Source: S5-327 sp965200975 (lineage in GTDB: Bacteria > Chloroflexota > Dehalococcoidia > Lucifugimonadales > Australimonadaceae). Taken from it: DNA of 64,000 nt. The DNA lies in assembly GCA_965200975.1 (NCBI GenBank), contig OZ241740.1:1364001-1428000 (forward strand), in the 5' to 3' direction. Both the position numbers and the translations under genes were made by a program. The notes beneath the pieces were generated by a model, which was not told where the DNA came from, did no database searches, and worked only from the letters and a program-made list of their open reading frames with translations. Below are positions 1 through 8,637 of the stretch, piece by piece; within the stretch, counting starts at the first letter, position 1, and each line of letters begins with the position of its first letter.

Positions 1-438
1 GAAGCCGCAGCAGTGCGCATAGTGCCGCTCCTGCACTTCACGCATCTCGCCGAGCAGGTCTTCCTCCGAGTAGCCGAGGGAGAGCAGCATGTACTTGTAT
101 GGGGTGTAGTGGGTGTGTTCGTCGGGCGTCCAGACGTTATCGTTGAAGCGGGCCAGCCACGGAGCGTCGAACCGCCGGGCACCTTCCTGAAACACCGCTG
201 AATACGAGTCCGTCGCGCATTCCGTGAGCATCGCCAGTTTCAGGATCCCTACGAAGTCCTCTTCGCTCAGATCTTCCGGCAGGCTCTCCATCACAGCGCG
301 GACATTCAGATCGCCGCAGGACTCGTGCATCTCCCGGGTGTCGACGAGCTGTCCCGGGTTTGCCTCGATCTGGCTGACCAGCGCTTCAAGCTTGGGGGCT
401 GCGCCGGGCGGCAAGTAATAGCCGGTCGATGCGCTCAT
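1..438 (-). CDS. Acyl-ACP desaturase-like / ferritin-like diiron protein (3' end cut by window)
   Basis: The 146 visible N-terminal residues start at an ATG with a good GAGGAG ribosome site 9 bases upstream. The sequence LTECATDSYSAVF followed about 35 residues later by WTPDEHTHY resembles the first two helices of fatty acyl-ACP desaturases, where a Glu and a (D/E)ExxH motif bind the diiron centre. If so, it would introduce a double bond into an ACP-bound acyl chain. The second DExxH motif expected further on lies outside the window, so a different ferritin-like enzyme is possible. It lies 172 bases downstream of the nitroreductase gene on the same strand. Confidence 0.6.
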   Translation of the reverse strand, partial: MSASTGYYLPPGAAPKLEALVSQIEANPGQLVDTREMHESCGDLNVRAVMESLPEDLSEEDFVGILKLAMLTECATDSYSAVFQEGARRFDAPWLARFNDNVWTPDEHTHYTPYKYMLLSLGYSEEDLLGEMREVQERHYAHCCGF

Positions 439-610
439 ATCAGAGTGCTCCTCGTTATCGCGAGCGACATGGGAATTTCGTGAGATTCGTGAGAGAAGAT
501 TCTGCGAGTAGGAACGGGCGCGCCATTCCCTGCCTGATCCGCCGCATGCTTGACGTTATCAGCACTTAGGATAACCCATGATGATTCTACGCAAGCGCCC
601 TCTGCGGTTG

Positions 611-1171
611 TCAACGTCGTTCCACTGCATTTGCGCCGGCATCCGAGTCATATCCGCCTGATTGGGCGGGGAGGGTGGGGGCTGGAGGCGGCGCCGTTCG
701 CAGCGACGGCGGGCCCGCCAGCGTCAGTTCGACGCATGGCATTCGGTCGAACACGCGGCGGACGAGGTAGAACGGCCCCCACCAGGGCAAGCGCAGCGCC
801 CGGTTGACGCCCGCGGCGTACATCGTCCACGAAAGCGCTCTGCGCTGGGAGCCGGGCAGGCGCGTCCAGCGCGCTACGTACCGCATTATGTAGTCGGCGC
901 GCTCACGGCGACCGCGCACGACCCGCGCCCGGACCGGCGCTTCCACCCAAACGCTTCCCTCGACCGTGTAGAGGGTTTGGTTAGGGAAGGCGCCCAGATT
1001 CGCCACCCAGTCCCGCTTGCCGGGGAAGCCGGAGAGGCGCACCTTGTCGCGCCCATCCCAGTCGTATGTCGTCTCGAGCACGCGCGGCAGGCCGCTCCGC
1101 CGTCCGGTGTGGGAGACTCGCACGACGAAGCTGGACGCGAGAATGCTCCGGAGCGTCTCGTCGGGCGTCAT
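611..1171 (-). CDS. F420/deazaflavin-dependent nitroreductase-family protein
   Basis: 186 residues. The N-terminal half (RVSHTGRRSGLPRV, then TTYDWDGRDKVRLSGFPGKR and later YTVEGSVWVEAPVRARVV) matches the split beta-barrel Ddn-like family, known for F420H2-dependent reduction of quinones and nitro compounds. The C-terminal 30 residues are a Pro/Ala-rich tail. The chosen ATG at 1171 overlaps the stop of the upstream MFS gene as ATGA, which indicates translational coupling. A longer in-frame reading frame continues upstream but would read through the exporter gene in another frame, so it was not used. Substrate unknown. Confidence 0.75.
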   Translation of the reverse strand: MTPDETLRSILASSFVVRVSHTGRRSGLPRVLETTYDWDGRDKVRLSGFPGKRDWVANLGAFPNQTLYTVEGSVWVEAPVRARVVRGRRERADYIMRYVARWTRLPGSQRRALSWTMYAAGVNRALRLPWWGPFYLVRRVFDRMPCVELTLAGPPSLRTAPPPAPTLPAQSGGYDSDAGANAVERR

Positions 1172-2466
1172 GGAATGTCTCCCTTGTCCACGAGCGCCGG
1201 GAAGATGCGCCGCAACAGCACGATGGAGAGGATTCCTGCGAGCGCGACGTACGTCACGCTCTCGCGCGGGCCCACCAGTTCGCCGATGATCCCCATCACG
1301 AACATTCCCGGCGCCTGAAACCCGATGCCGAGGACAATGCCGCCCATCGCGCGGCCCCGCTGGTCCGGCGCGACCGCCTCCATTGGGATGACCGGCTGCA
1401 TCGTCGCGAACGCTGCAAGCCCCAGCCCGGCGACGAACATGAATCCCAGCGCGAGCGGATACAGCGGAGTCCAGGCGTACGCGGTCGCGGCCGCCATAAG
1501 CAGCCCGGCGCCCAGCGTGTACACGTTGCCCTTCTTCATCGGTTTGGCCGAGGCGATTACGGCGGCGCCGACCAGCGCGCCGAGGCCGAGCGCGCTCAGC
1601 AACAGCCCGTACTCCACCTCTCCAACGCCGATGATGTCGCGCGCGATCACCGGCACCATCTGAATGAACGGCCAGCCGAAGAAGTTGAACGAGGCGGTGA
1701 CGAGCACGGCGCCCAGCACCGTGCGGTTGCGCTTCATAATGAAGGCCGCCTCCGCGATCTGCCGGAGCGCCGACCCCTTCTCCGTTCGAGTCTGCCGCAC
1801 GCGCACGCGCATATTGAGGACGAGCAGCAGCGCCGCCGCCATCATCAGCGCGATGCCCACGTACGCTCCTGCGAAGTCCGTGTACCGCACCAGCAGCGTC
1901 CCCAGCAACGGGCCGATCATGTTCGACCCGGTCACGAGCCCGGAGTCCAGCGCCACAGCGTTCGTGAGCGCGCCTCCCTTGAAGATGTCGGCCAGCAACG
2001 CTCGCCGGGCCGCATAGTCGATAGCCCACGACGTGCCGGTGATGAATATCATTGCGAATGCGTGCCAGTGCTCCGCCCATCCCTGATAGAGGAGAACCAC
2101 CATTACGAGGGCGGCGGCCAGGTTTAGCGATTGGGCGCCCCGCATCAGCACATGGCGGGGGAAGCGGTCGGACAGTCCGCCGGCGATAAGCCCGAAGAGG
2201 AACATCGGCGCAATGCGGCTGACGCCCACCAGCGCGACCTGCAGCTCCGAGCCGGTGATAGTGAGCACGAACCACGAGAGCACTGCGATCTCAGTGCCCC
2301 GGTAGGTGTAGTAGAAGACGCCGATGCTCCAAATTCGCCGGAACGTGGGGTCTTGAAGCGCCGCGAAAGTTCCGAAGCGTGTGAGAAGGGCAAGGGCGAT
2401 AGCTGGAGTGCGGACCATGGGCAGCCACGCTATTCTACCCGCCGGAAACAAAAGCCGTACGACCAT
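1168..2466 (-). CDS. MFS transporter (MFS_3 / enterobactin-exporter-like)
   Basis: 432 residues with about 12 hydrophobic segments. The family signature after TM2 is visible (GGLSDRFPRHVLM), and the N-terminal FRRIWSIGVFYYTYRGTEIA is typical of the MFS_3 group of drug/siderophore exporters. An internal ATG at 2418 (MVRTPAIALAL) is an equally good start; neither candidate has a strong ribosome site. Its stop overlaps the start of the nitroreductase by four bases, so the two are one transcription unit. Export of a small organic compound is likely; the substrate cannot be read from the sequence. Confidence 0.85.
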   Translation of the reverse strand: MVVRLLFPAGRIAWLPMVRTPAIALALLTRFGTFAALQDPTFRRIWSIGVFYYTYRGTEIAVLSWFVLTITGSELQVALVGVSRIAPMFLFGLIAGGLSDRFPRHVLMRGAQSLNLAAALVMVVLLYQGWAEHWHAFAMIFITGTSWAIDYAARRALLADIFKGGALTNAVALDSGLVTGSNMIGPLLGTLLVRYTDFAGAYVGIALMMAAALLLVLNMRVRVRQTRTEKGSALRQIAEAAFIMKRNRTVLGAVLVTASFNFFGWPFIQMVPVIARDIIGVGEVEYGLLLSALGLGALVGAAVIASAKPMKKGNVYTLGAGLLMAAATAYAWTPLYPLALGFMFVAGLGLAAFATMQPVIPMEAVAPDQRGRAMGGIVLGIGFQAPGMFVMGIIGELVGPRESVTYVALAGILSIVLLRRIFPALVDKGDIP

Positions 2467-2570
2467 GGATTTGGCGGCGGCTCGACCGCCGGTTGGGAGC
2501 CGGTTGGGAAAGATTCTATCGATTGTTCAAGATTTCCACCGGCAGCGCCTGCAAAGCTCCGCTCGACAGG

Positions 2571-2660
2571 GTACGGCGCCGATCGGCGGATGTCGGCTCT
2601 GGTCGGCAGAGCACGGCGCCGATCGGCAGACGTCGGCGCCAGTCGGCAGAGGTCGGCAGG
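2571..2660. repeat. Imperfect 40-bp tandem repeat, two copies plus a remnant
   Basis: Two adjacent 40-base copies (2571-2610 and 2611-2650) share the core ACGGCGCCGATCGGC and end in GTCGGCAGA; about six positions differ. A third, 10-base remnant (GGTCGGCAGG) follows. The tract sits between a divergent MFS gene and a small membrane protein gene and is rich in the submotif GTCGGC. No coding frame is convincing across it. Confidence 0.8.
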
Positions 2661-2764
2661 CATTAGCTCCGGTCGCATCAAGCCCTGGCCCGTATGGACA
2701 CGGGTAATTCCCCGCCCATACACTTTCGAGAGTCCCATAGCGAGTACGCGAGGAGCGGCTTCGG

Positions 2765-3109
2765 ATGCTGCGGTCAGCGCTCATCGGCGCGGCTATCACT
2801 TTGGCCTGCATCGTTGTGCCGGTCGTGCACTTCATAACGGCGATTCCGTCAGCGTTCATTGGCGGGTACGTCGCCGGGGCCCGGCTGGCTTGCGCTCCCG
2901 GCCAGGCGCTTGCAGTCGCGGGGTTGATGGCCGCCCTGCTCGCCGTCCCCGTCCTCGCAGCCGCCGTCATCGTGCGGATTGTCGACCCCGAGTTCCCTAT
3001 AGGGTTCGTCGCCGGCGCCGGCGTTACGCTCCTGGTCTGGTTTGGCGGCAGCGGAGCAGTGGGCGCCGCCCTCGGCGGCGTCAGCGCCCGCCGCAAGGCC
3101 TCGCAGTAA
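2765..3109 (+). CDS. Small membrane protein of unknown function (four TM segments)
   Basis: 114 residues, almost entirely hydrophobic: TM segments at about residues 5-25, 27-40, 45-70 and 75-105, with Gly/Ala-rich packing (FIGGYVAGARLA, GAVGAALGG) and a short basic C-terminus. This resembles the DUF5518-type small membrane proteins, but no motif allows a function. The start has GGAGCGG about 8 bases upstream. It stands alone, preceded by a tandem repeat tract and followed by a separate promoter for the next gene. Confidence 0.65.
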   Translation: MLRSALIGAAITLACIVVPVVHFITAIPSAFIGGYVAGARLACAPGQALAVAGLMAALLAVPVLAAAVIVRIVDPEFPIGFVAGAGVTLLVWFGGSGAVGAALGGVSARRKASQ

Positions 3110-3228
3110 CGCCCGCCGCGACCGCTTCCCGCTAGCCGTCCTCCGCGTTCGATCGCTGCGTTCACGCCCCCGGCAAAGGAGTTTAGACGCGGTTTTGCCA
3201 AATATTGGGCTAATCTCTAGCAAAAGTA

Positions 3229-3257
3229 TTGACTTCTCGAAAAACACGGCGGATAGT
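3229..3257 (+). promoter_or_regulatory. Sigma70-type promoter upstream of the MBL-fold gene
   Basis: TTGACT (3229-3234), a 17-base spacer and GATAGT (3252-3257) lie 41 bases upstream of the ATG at 3298, in an unusually A/T-rich stretch for this window. The -35 box is near consensus and the -10 box is weaker. Confidence 0.45.
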
Positions 3258-3297
3258 ACCCAAATGCTCGCGGTATGCTCGTGACAGGAGATCCCTC

Positions 3298-4248
3298 ATG
3301 CCCCAGCCGCAACGACCATTCGCCCGCCTCATGCGCATAGGAACCACTCGCTTCGACGGGGGCAGTCTGTTCGGGGCCACCCCAAAGACGACCTGGGAAG
3401 CCTTTACCCCGCCCGACCGGCAGAACCGCGTCGCCATCGGCAACTTCTGCATGCTGATCGACCACCCCGACGGATGGGTGCTCGTCAACTCCGGCCCCGG
3501 CGACAAACCCCCTGTCGACTTCAATATCCCTCCCTCACGGAGCCGTTCCTCGCTCCTCAGAGAGCTCAGGGATCTCAGCCTGACGCCCAAGGACATCGCC
3601 GTCGTCATCTACACGCATATGCACGACGAATACACCGGCGGCGGCACTCACTTCACCTCGTCCGGGCGCACCATCCCTACCTTCCCGAACGCGCGCTACA
3701 TCGTTCATAGCGACGCGCTCAAGGACGCCCTCTCTCCAAACGAGCGCCGCAAGAAGCACTATCGCCGCGACAACGCCGAACCGCTCCTCGAGTACGGCGT
3801 TCTCGAAACCGTCGACAGCTCCGCCGAGGTCTGCTCCGGCGTATGGGTCGAACCTGCGCCGGGCCCCACTCCCGGCCACCAGATCGTCATCTGCCAGAAG
3901 AACAAGGCCACGTTCGCGTTCCTGGGATCGCTCGTGCCGACGTCGATGCACCTCTGGCCAATGGTCAACTCCGCTATCGACTGGAACCCTGAGGCGACCG
4001 CCCGCACCAAGTCCGAAGTGCGCCGCCAGGCCGTCGCTGAACGCTGGCAAGTCGGGCCTGTCGGCGGAGACGATTGGGCCACTGCCGCCGAGCTGGACAG
4101 CCTCGCAGCGTTCAGCATTGGCCAGACCCAAGCGGCCCCTGCAAAGACGCAGCGGAAAGCCGCCGCCAAGCCCACAGCCCCCGCCATTGCAAAGAAGGTC
4201 GCCGCGGCAAAGGCGGCAAAAGCCGAGAGGGTTGCGATTCCCGCCTAG
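3298..4248 (+). CDS. Metallo-beta-lactamase-fold protein with degenerate metal site
   Basis: 316 residues; ATG preceded by GGAG 8 bases upstream. It follows the FDGGxxFGxxPK subgroup of MBL-fold hydrolases (FDGGSLFGATPK at about residue 20), and the fold landmarks are present. However, HxHxDH reads HMHDEY, the VDTG strand reads VNSG, the GDLVPT aspartate is Ser (GSLVPT) and the last histidine near the C-terminus is missing; only TPGH and two histidines remain. Binuclear metal hydrolysis is therefore doubtful. The last 45 residues are an Ala/Lys-rich, histone-H1-like tail. Its stop overlaps the convergent trmD stop by four bases. Confidence 0.75.
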   Translation: MPQPQRPFARLMRIGTTRFDGGSLFGATPKTTWEAFTPPDRQNRVAIGNFCMLIDHPDGWVLVNSGPGDKPPVDFNIPPSRSRSSLLRELRDLSLTPKDIAVVIYTHMHDEYTGGGTHFTSSGRTIPTFPNARYIVHSDALKDALSPNERRKKHYRRDNAEPLLEYGVLETVDSSAEVCSGVWVEPAPGPTPGHQIVICQKNKATFAFLGSLVPTSMHLWPMVNSAIDWNPEATARTKSEVRRQAVAERWQVGPVGGDDWATAAELDSLAAFSIGQTQAAPAKTQRKAAAKPTAPAIAKKVAAAKAAKAERVAIPA

Positions 4249-4982
4249 TTGCGGGGCGGCCAGCCAAGCTCCTCGAGGACGCGCAGGTCGTCCTCGCTCA
4301 GCGCAGCGTTCGCGAGCATATCCGGCCGGCGCTCGAGCGTGCGACGCAGAGCCTCGCGCCGCCGCCATCGCGCGATAGCGGCGTGATCGCCCGAGAGCAG
4401 CGTATCCGGCACGACTGCCCCTTCGAATTCCGCAGGCCGCGTGTACTGCGGGTGCTGCAGTAGACCAGACGTGTGCGAGTCGTCTTGCAACGCTTCGACT
4501 CCATGCCCCAGCGTTCCCGGCAGAAGGCGCACGACGGCGTCGATCACCGTCATCGCGGGAATTTCGCCTCCGCTCAGCACGTAATCGCCCACGCTCAGCT
4601 CTTCCGCTCCCGTCAGATGCAGCACCCGTTCGTCGATCCCTTCGTACCGCCCGCAGACGAGGATGACGCGCTCCATTCCGGCGAGGCGCTCCGCCTCCCG
4701 TTGCTGGAACAGCCGCCCTTGCGGACTCAGCACGATGACGGGCGTGTCCGGCGGCTCCCGCAAGGCCCTCACCGCCTCGAGCAGCGGGCCGGGCCGCATC
4801 ACCATTCCCGGCCCGCCGCCAAACGGCGCATCGTCGGTCGAGCGATGGCGGTCGCGTGTGAAGTCGCGCAGGTCGTGCGTCTTCACTTCGGCGAGGCCGG
4901 CTTCGATGGCTCTTCCCACGACGCCGAACGAAAACGCCGCGCTGAACATCTCGGGGAATATGGTGACGACGTCGATGCGCAT
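4245..4982 (-). CDS. trmD: tRNA (guanine37-N1)-methyltransferase TrmD
   Basis: 245 residues, full length. The SPOUT trefoil-knot landmarks are clear: N-terminal RIDVVTIFPEMF, FGGGPGMVM, VLVCGRYEGID-type stretch (ILVCGRYEGIDERV) and SVGDYVLSGGE, followed by the GLLQHPQYTRPAEFEG tRNA-binding segment. The enzyme methylates G37 of tRNAs reading CNN codons (including Pro) with SAM and prevents +1 frameshifting. Last gene of a three-gene operon with mogA (6 bases upstream) and a peroxiredoxin; the usual rpsP-rimM-rplS partners are absent. Confidence 0.97.
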   Translation of the reverse strand: MRIDVVTIFPEMFSAAFSFGVVGRAIEAGLAEVKTHDLRDFTRDRHRSTDDAPFGGGPGMVMRPGPLLEAVRALREPPDTPVIVLSPQGRLFQQREAERLAGMERVILVCGRYEGIDERVLHLTGAEELSVGDYVLSGGEIPAMTVIDAVVRLLPGTLGHGVEALQDDSHTSGLLQHPQYTRPAEFEGAVVPDTLLSGDHAAIARWRRREALRRTLERRPDMLANAALSEDDLRVLEELGWPPRN

Positions 4983-4988
4983 CGGCGG

Positions 4989-5471
4989 CTAGTGGCCGCG
5001 GTCGGCGCCGGTGAGCTGGCCAAGCGCGTGCGGCAGCGCCGGCCTCAGCGCCTCGAGTCCTTCGCGCACGCCTTTGGGGCTGCCTGGCAGGTTGACGATG
5101 AGCGTGCGTCCGCGGATGCCTGCGATTCCCCGGCTAAGCATCGCCATCGGCGTCTTGGTCATCCCGTACGCTCGCATCGCCTCGGCAAGCCCCGGCGCGG
5201 CCCGGTCGATCACTGCGAGCGTCGCCTCCGGCGCCACATCGCGGTCGGTGAACCCGGTGCCTCCGGTGGTCACAATCAGATCCAGGCCGTCTTCGTCCGC
5301 CCATGCTCTGAGCGCGCGCTCTAGCGTCGGCTGGTCGTCAGGGACTACTTCGTATCTGCGGCAGTCGTAGTCGGGCGGGGCGAGGATTTCGCGTATGGCG
5401 GCGCCGCTCGTGTCCTCGCGCTCGCCCCTGGCGCCGGCGTCGCTGCTCGTGAGGATGCCGAGGGCGTACAC
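4989..5471 (-). CDS. mogA: Molybdopterin adenylyltransferase MogA/MoaB
   Basis: 160 residues, GTG start. The MoaB/MogA fold is shown by LGILTSSDAGARGEREDTSG near the N-terminus, TTGGTGFTDRDVAPEAT at about 90 and VNLPGSPKGVREGLE near 130. These are the conserved TGGTG, (S/T)xRD and PGSP(K/R) molybdopterin-binding motifs. The family adenylylates molybdopterin before Mo insertion, so the cell makes Mo-cofactor. It lies 14 bases after the peroxiredoxin gene and 6 before trmD. Confidence 0.93.
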   Translation of the reverse strand: MYALGILTSSDAGARGEREDTSGAAIREILAPPDYDCRRYEVVPDDQPTLERALRAWADEDGLDLIVTTGGTGFTDRDVAPEATLAVIDRAAPGLAEAMRAYGMTKTPMAMLSRGIAGIRGRTLIVNLPGSPKGVREGLEALRPALPHALGQLTGADRGH

Positions 5472-5485
5472 CGCGAGCTGCCCTC

Positions 5486-5935
5486 TCAGGCGAGGTTGGC
5501 CACAGCCTGCAGCGCGCGGCCAACGTGATGGCTCATGATCAGCTCTTCGTGGAACACGCCGCGGATCACGGCCTCACTGTCGATAACGTAGGTAACGCGA
5601 GAGGTGCCCAGGTTAAAGCGCCGTGCAACGTCGTACTGACGCCGCACTTCGCCGGACGGGTCGCTGCCCATAGGGAATGGCGCTTCGCACGACGCCTTGA
5701 ACTGCTCTGTGGTGGCTACGCTTTCGGGGCCGACGCCGATGACGATAGCGTTGAGCGCCAGGAACTCGTCGTAGGCGCGGCGGAAAACCTTTGTCTCCAG
5801 CGAGCAGCTCAGCGTGAAGGCTTTGGGGTAGAAGTAGAGCACTACGTTCTTACCCCGGTAATCGGAGAGCGTGAATTGCTCCCCTGAACCGAGAGGAACC
5901 GTGAAGTCCGGAGCGGGAGTGCCTACCTTGAGCAT
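5486..5935 (-). CDS. Peroxiredoxin, AhpC/TSA (BCP-like)
   Basis: 149 residues. VGTPAPDFTVP at the N-terminus and YFYPKAFTLSCSLE at about residue 35-48 carry the peroxidatic Cys in the P-x3-T-x2-C context of atypical two-Cys/BCP peroxiredoxins. A second Cys in KASCEAPFP may be resolving, and the conserved Arg of the active site is in the SRVTYVID region. It reduces hydroperoxides using thioredoxin-type donors. First gene of the operon with mogA and trmD. Confidence 0.9.
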   Translation of the reverse strand: MLKVGTPAPDFTVPLGSGEQFTLSDYRGKNVVLYFYPKAFTLSCSLETKVFRRAYDEFLALNAIVIGVGPESVATTEQFKASCEAPFPMGSDPSGEVRRQYDVARRFNLGTSRVTYVIDSEAVIRGVFHEELIMSHHVGRALQAVANLA

Positions 5936-6030
5936 ACTGGGGCGATATTACCACCAATACCAGCGCTTGGGAATAGCAACGCCGCGTTTTCTTACGCGAT
6001 AAACTGGATGGTGTGAGCCAGGCCGCGCGT

Positions 6031-6107
6031 CGGGGCGTGGCGCAGACCGGCAGCGCGCCTGCTTTGGGAGCAGGAGGTCCTGGGTTCAAATCCCAGCGCC
6101 CCGACCA
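6031..6107 (+). tRNA. tRNA-Pro (anticodon UGG), CCA encoded
   Basis: 77 bases form a complete cloverleaf: acceptor stem CGGGGCG/CGCCCCG (perfect), D-stem GCGC/GCGC, anticodon stem CCTGC/GCAGG with loop TTTGGGA giving UGG, T-stem CTGGG/CCCAG with loop TTCAAAT, discriminator A and genomically encoded CCA. A pyrimidine-rich tract follows the 3' end before the next gene. Confidence 0.97.
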
Positions 6108-6273
6108 ATTTGCTACTCCGCCATTCCCGCGCCCTCTCCTCTTCCAGCCGCCCCCCAGCCGCCTCCGCCTCGACCGCTTGCCTGCGAGGCGGCGCCCGCC
6201 GCCGCTGCGGAAAGGCGCCGCGCAGGATGAAAGAGGCGTATCCTCAGCGCGTGCAAGCACCGGCGGCGCCAAC

Positions 6274-7533
6274 ATGCGAATAGGGTCGACTCCCCTCCGG
6301 TCGGCCATCCTCTTCCTCTACTTTCCGTCAATCCTTATGGGGCTGGGGCAGGGGATGGTCATCCCCGCGCTGCCCCTTATCGGCGAGGCCTACAACGTCC
6401 CGGGAGCGCTCGCCGCGCAGGTGCTTACTGTGCAGCTCCTGGGGCGAATGATTACGCTCATTCCCGCCGGCGCCATGATCGACCGCTTCGGCGTCAAGCC
6501 TTCCATGGTAGGCGGCGCTCTTCTCGCCGCGCTCAGCGCCTTTGGCGCCGCCTACGCGCCGAGCTTCCTCGCCATCGCAGCCACCCAGTTCACCCTTGGC
6601 ATGGGAAAGAGCATCTGGATGTTCGGGCGCGAGCTCTCGGCAGTCGATATGGTTCGCCGCGAGCAGCGAGGGCGGCAGATGAGCGCGCTGATGGGCATCA
6701 GCAGCACAGGCATGGCGTTCGGCCCCGCCCTTGGCGGAGTCCTTGCCGACGCGGTCGGCGTGCGCGGACTCTTCCTCACGCTCGCCGCAGTGTCGGGAGT
6801 CGTCTTCGTTATCTCCGCAGCCTACAAGGAGACCTCGCAGCGCACTGCGGGAGAGCGCAGCCCTGTCTTCAACTTCAAGGTCGTCAGCCTGATCCATCCG
6901 TACTTCCGGCTTACCTACCTCATCCTCTTCTTCTCGACGTTCGCGCAGATGCTCCGCTCGCAGGTCACGAACTCGATGCTGCCGCTCTACAGCCAGGACG
7001 AGCTTGGCTACTCCGCGACATTCACAGGCATCCTCTTCACCCTCATCGGGCTCACCACGTTCTCGATGATCATCCCCACCGGGTTCATCTCCGACAAGCT
7101 TGGCCGCAAGTGGGCGGCGGCGCCCGCCGCGGTGCTCACTACTGCGGGGTTCATCCTCTTTCCCCTCGGAGGCGCCGTCTGGTCGCTCGTCGCCGCCGCG
7201 GTTCTCGTCGGCCTCGCCAACGGGCTTGCCATGGGCGCAATGACGATCTACACCTACGATTTCGTGCCGCGTCACGCCCGGGCGCAGCTGCAAGCGTTGC
7301 GGCGCACCGCAGGCGAACTCGGCGCGGTAATGTCGCCTCCCGTCGCCGGCGTCGCCGCCACGCTGTTCTCCGCCGGGACGTCGTTCTGGTTCTTTGCGCC
7401 GCTCCATGCGGTGTCGGCCATCCTGCTCGTCGCCGTTGCGCGCGAAAGCTTGCAGGGCCGCCGCGGCCCGAACGCCCCGACTACCGAAGAGATCGAAGCA
7501 GGGCGGCCCGCGTCTACGCAGCCGCGATTGTAG
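6274..7533 (+). CDS. MFS transporter
   Basis: 419 residues starting at the ATG after the tRNA (MRIGSTPLRSAILF); the open frame further upstream runs through the tRNA and is not coding. About 12 TM segments; signature GAMIDRFGVKPSMVGG after TM2 and the repeat FISDKLGRKWAAAPAA in the second half are the two canonical MFS loops. MALMGISSTGMAFGPALGG-like TM4-5 sequence suits a drug-efflux type carrier. It ends 37 bases before an amidohydrolase gene in the same direction, so export or uptake of the same substrate class is possible. Confidence 0.88.
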   Translation: MRIGSTPLRSAILFLYFPSILMGLGQGMVIPALPLIGEAYNVPGALAAQVLTVQLLGRMITLIPAGAMIDRFGVKPSMVGGALLAALSAFGAAYAPSFLAIAATQFTLGMGKSIWMFGRELSAVDMVRREQRGRQMSALMGISSTGMAFGPALGGVLADAVGVRGLFLTLAAVSGVVFVISAAYKETSQRTAGERSPVFNFKVVSLIHPYFRLTYLILFFSTFAQMLRSQVTNSMLPLYSQDELGYSATFTGILFTLIGLTTFSMIIPTGFISDKLGRKWAAAPAAVLTTAGFILFPLGGAVWSLVAAAVLVGLANGLAMGAMTIYTYDFVPRHARAQLQALRRTAGELGAVMSPPVAGVAATLFSAGTSFWFFAPLHAVSAILLVAVARESLQGRRGPNAPTTEEIEAGRPASTQPRL

Positions 7534-7570
7534 TAGCCTTGCGGACATTCCCGCCGAAGGGGGTTGAACC

Positions 7571-8620
7571 ATGGCCACGACCGTACGCACATCCGTCATC
7601 GACGCCGATTGCCACGTTATCGAAACGCCGCGCACGTTCGATTTCATGCGTGAAGAAGACGCTCGCCACCGGCCGATCGCGCTGGTGCGGGAAGACGGCG
7701 CCAACACCGACAAGTACTGGTTCCTCGAAGGGCGCGCCTGGCGCATGAACCAGAACGTCGGGCCCGAGTTCCCCTCCGCCGCCCGCGAAGTGGCCGATAT
7801 CGAGGCGCGCCTTGCCCACATGGACGAGCTCGGCGTGGATATGCACATCCTCTACCCGACGATGTTCCTGCGTCCGCTGACCACGCACGCCAACACCGAC
7901 TACGCCATCTCCCGCGCGTACAACCGCTGGCTCGCGGACGTTTGGGAGAAGGGCCGCGGCAGGCTCCGCTGGGCCGTCATTCCTCCGCTTCTCAGCATCG
8001 ACAAGGCTATCGAGGAGATACATTTCGGCAAGGAGCATGGCGCTTGCGCCGTCTTCTTCCGGGGCCATGAGCACGGGATGATCCTCGCTGACCCGTACTT
8101 CTTCCCCATCTACGCGGAAGCAGAGAGTCTTGGCCTCCCCATCGCCGTGCACGCCGCCGCCGGAGACTTCGCAGCGATGGATCTTGTCGACCGCAGCTTT
8201 GGCCTCCAGACATTCAAGTTCCCGACCGTCGGAGCCTTCAGCGACCTGGTGCTCCACCGCGTGCCCGAGAAGTTCCCCGATCTCAGCTGGGCCTTCATCG
8301 AGGTTACTTCGCAGTGGTTGCCCTATGTGATGAACGACCTCGTGCTCCGCTCCAGCCGCTTCGCCGACGGGGCATTCCCCCGCGACGCCCAGCTCATGGA
8401 GGAGTACCGCCTCTACGTCGGCTGCCAGACCATCGACGACCTCGGCTATGTGATCGACCGCGTCGGCGACGACCACCTTGTCATCGGCACCGACTACGGG
8501 CACGCGGACACGACTGCCGAGATCGACGCCCTCAGCAAGCTCGCCGACGGCGGCAAAGTCTCCGTGGAGTCCACGCGGAAGATACTCAGCGACAACCCCA
8601 AACGGCTGTACGGCCTGTAG
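7571..8620 (+). CDS. Amidohydrolase family protein (COG2159, TIM barrel)
   Basis: 349 residues. The N-terminal strand carries IDADCHV, in which the first His of the usual DxHxH metal motif is Asp. Further landmarks: LYPTMFLRPL (about 95), IAVHAAAGD (about 190), and the C-terminal IGTDYGHAD with the general-base Asp. The C-terminal NPKRLYGL is the standard ending of this family, which includes decarboxylases, hydratases and hydrolases of aromatic-pathway intermediates. Member 26822-27934 shares the same RAYNRWLADxW and DYGH segments. Reaction not assignable. Confidence 0.85.
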   Translation: MATTVRTSVIDADCHVIETPRTFDFMREEDARHRPIALVREDGANTDKYWFLEGRAWRMNQNVGPEFPSAAREVADIEARLAHMDELGVDMHILYPTMFLRPLTTHANTDYAISRAYNRWLADVWEKGRGRLRWAVIPPLLSIDKAIEEIHFGKEHGACAVFFRGHEHGMILADPYFFPIYAEAESLGLPIAVHAAAGDFAAMDLVDRSFGLQTFKFPTVGAFSDLVLHRVPEKFPDLSWAFIEVTSQWLPYVMNDLVLRSSRFADGAFPRDAQLMEEYRLYVGCQTIDDLGYVIDRVGDDHLVIGTDYGHADTTAEIDALSKLADGGKVSVESTRKILSDNPKRLYGL

Positions 8621-8637
8621 CAGGCGCCTGCGCCCCG

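Noticed and set aside
555..575. GTTATC/GATAAC 6-bp inverted repeat upstream of the desaturase-like gene as an operator, with a TTGACA box nearby
   Set aside because: The arms are only six bases, and the promoter-like boxes (minus strand, 614-609 and 589-584) have a 19-base spacer and overlap the nitroreductase end, so the evidence is too weak for a feature.
611..2275. 554-codon frame joining the nitroreductase with upstream sequence
   Set aside because: Its upstream half overlaps the MFS gene in another frame and is Arg/Ala-rich without family motifs; the ATG at 1171 with a four-base overlap is the natural start.
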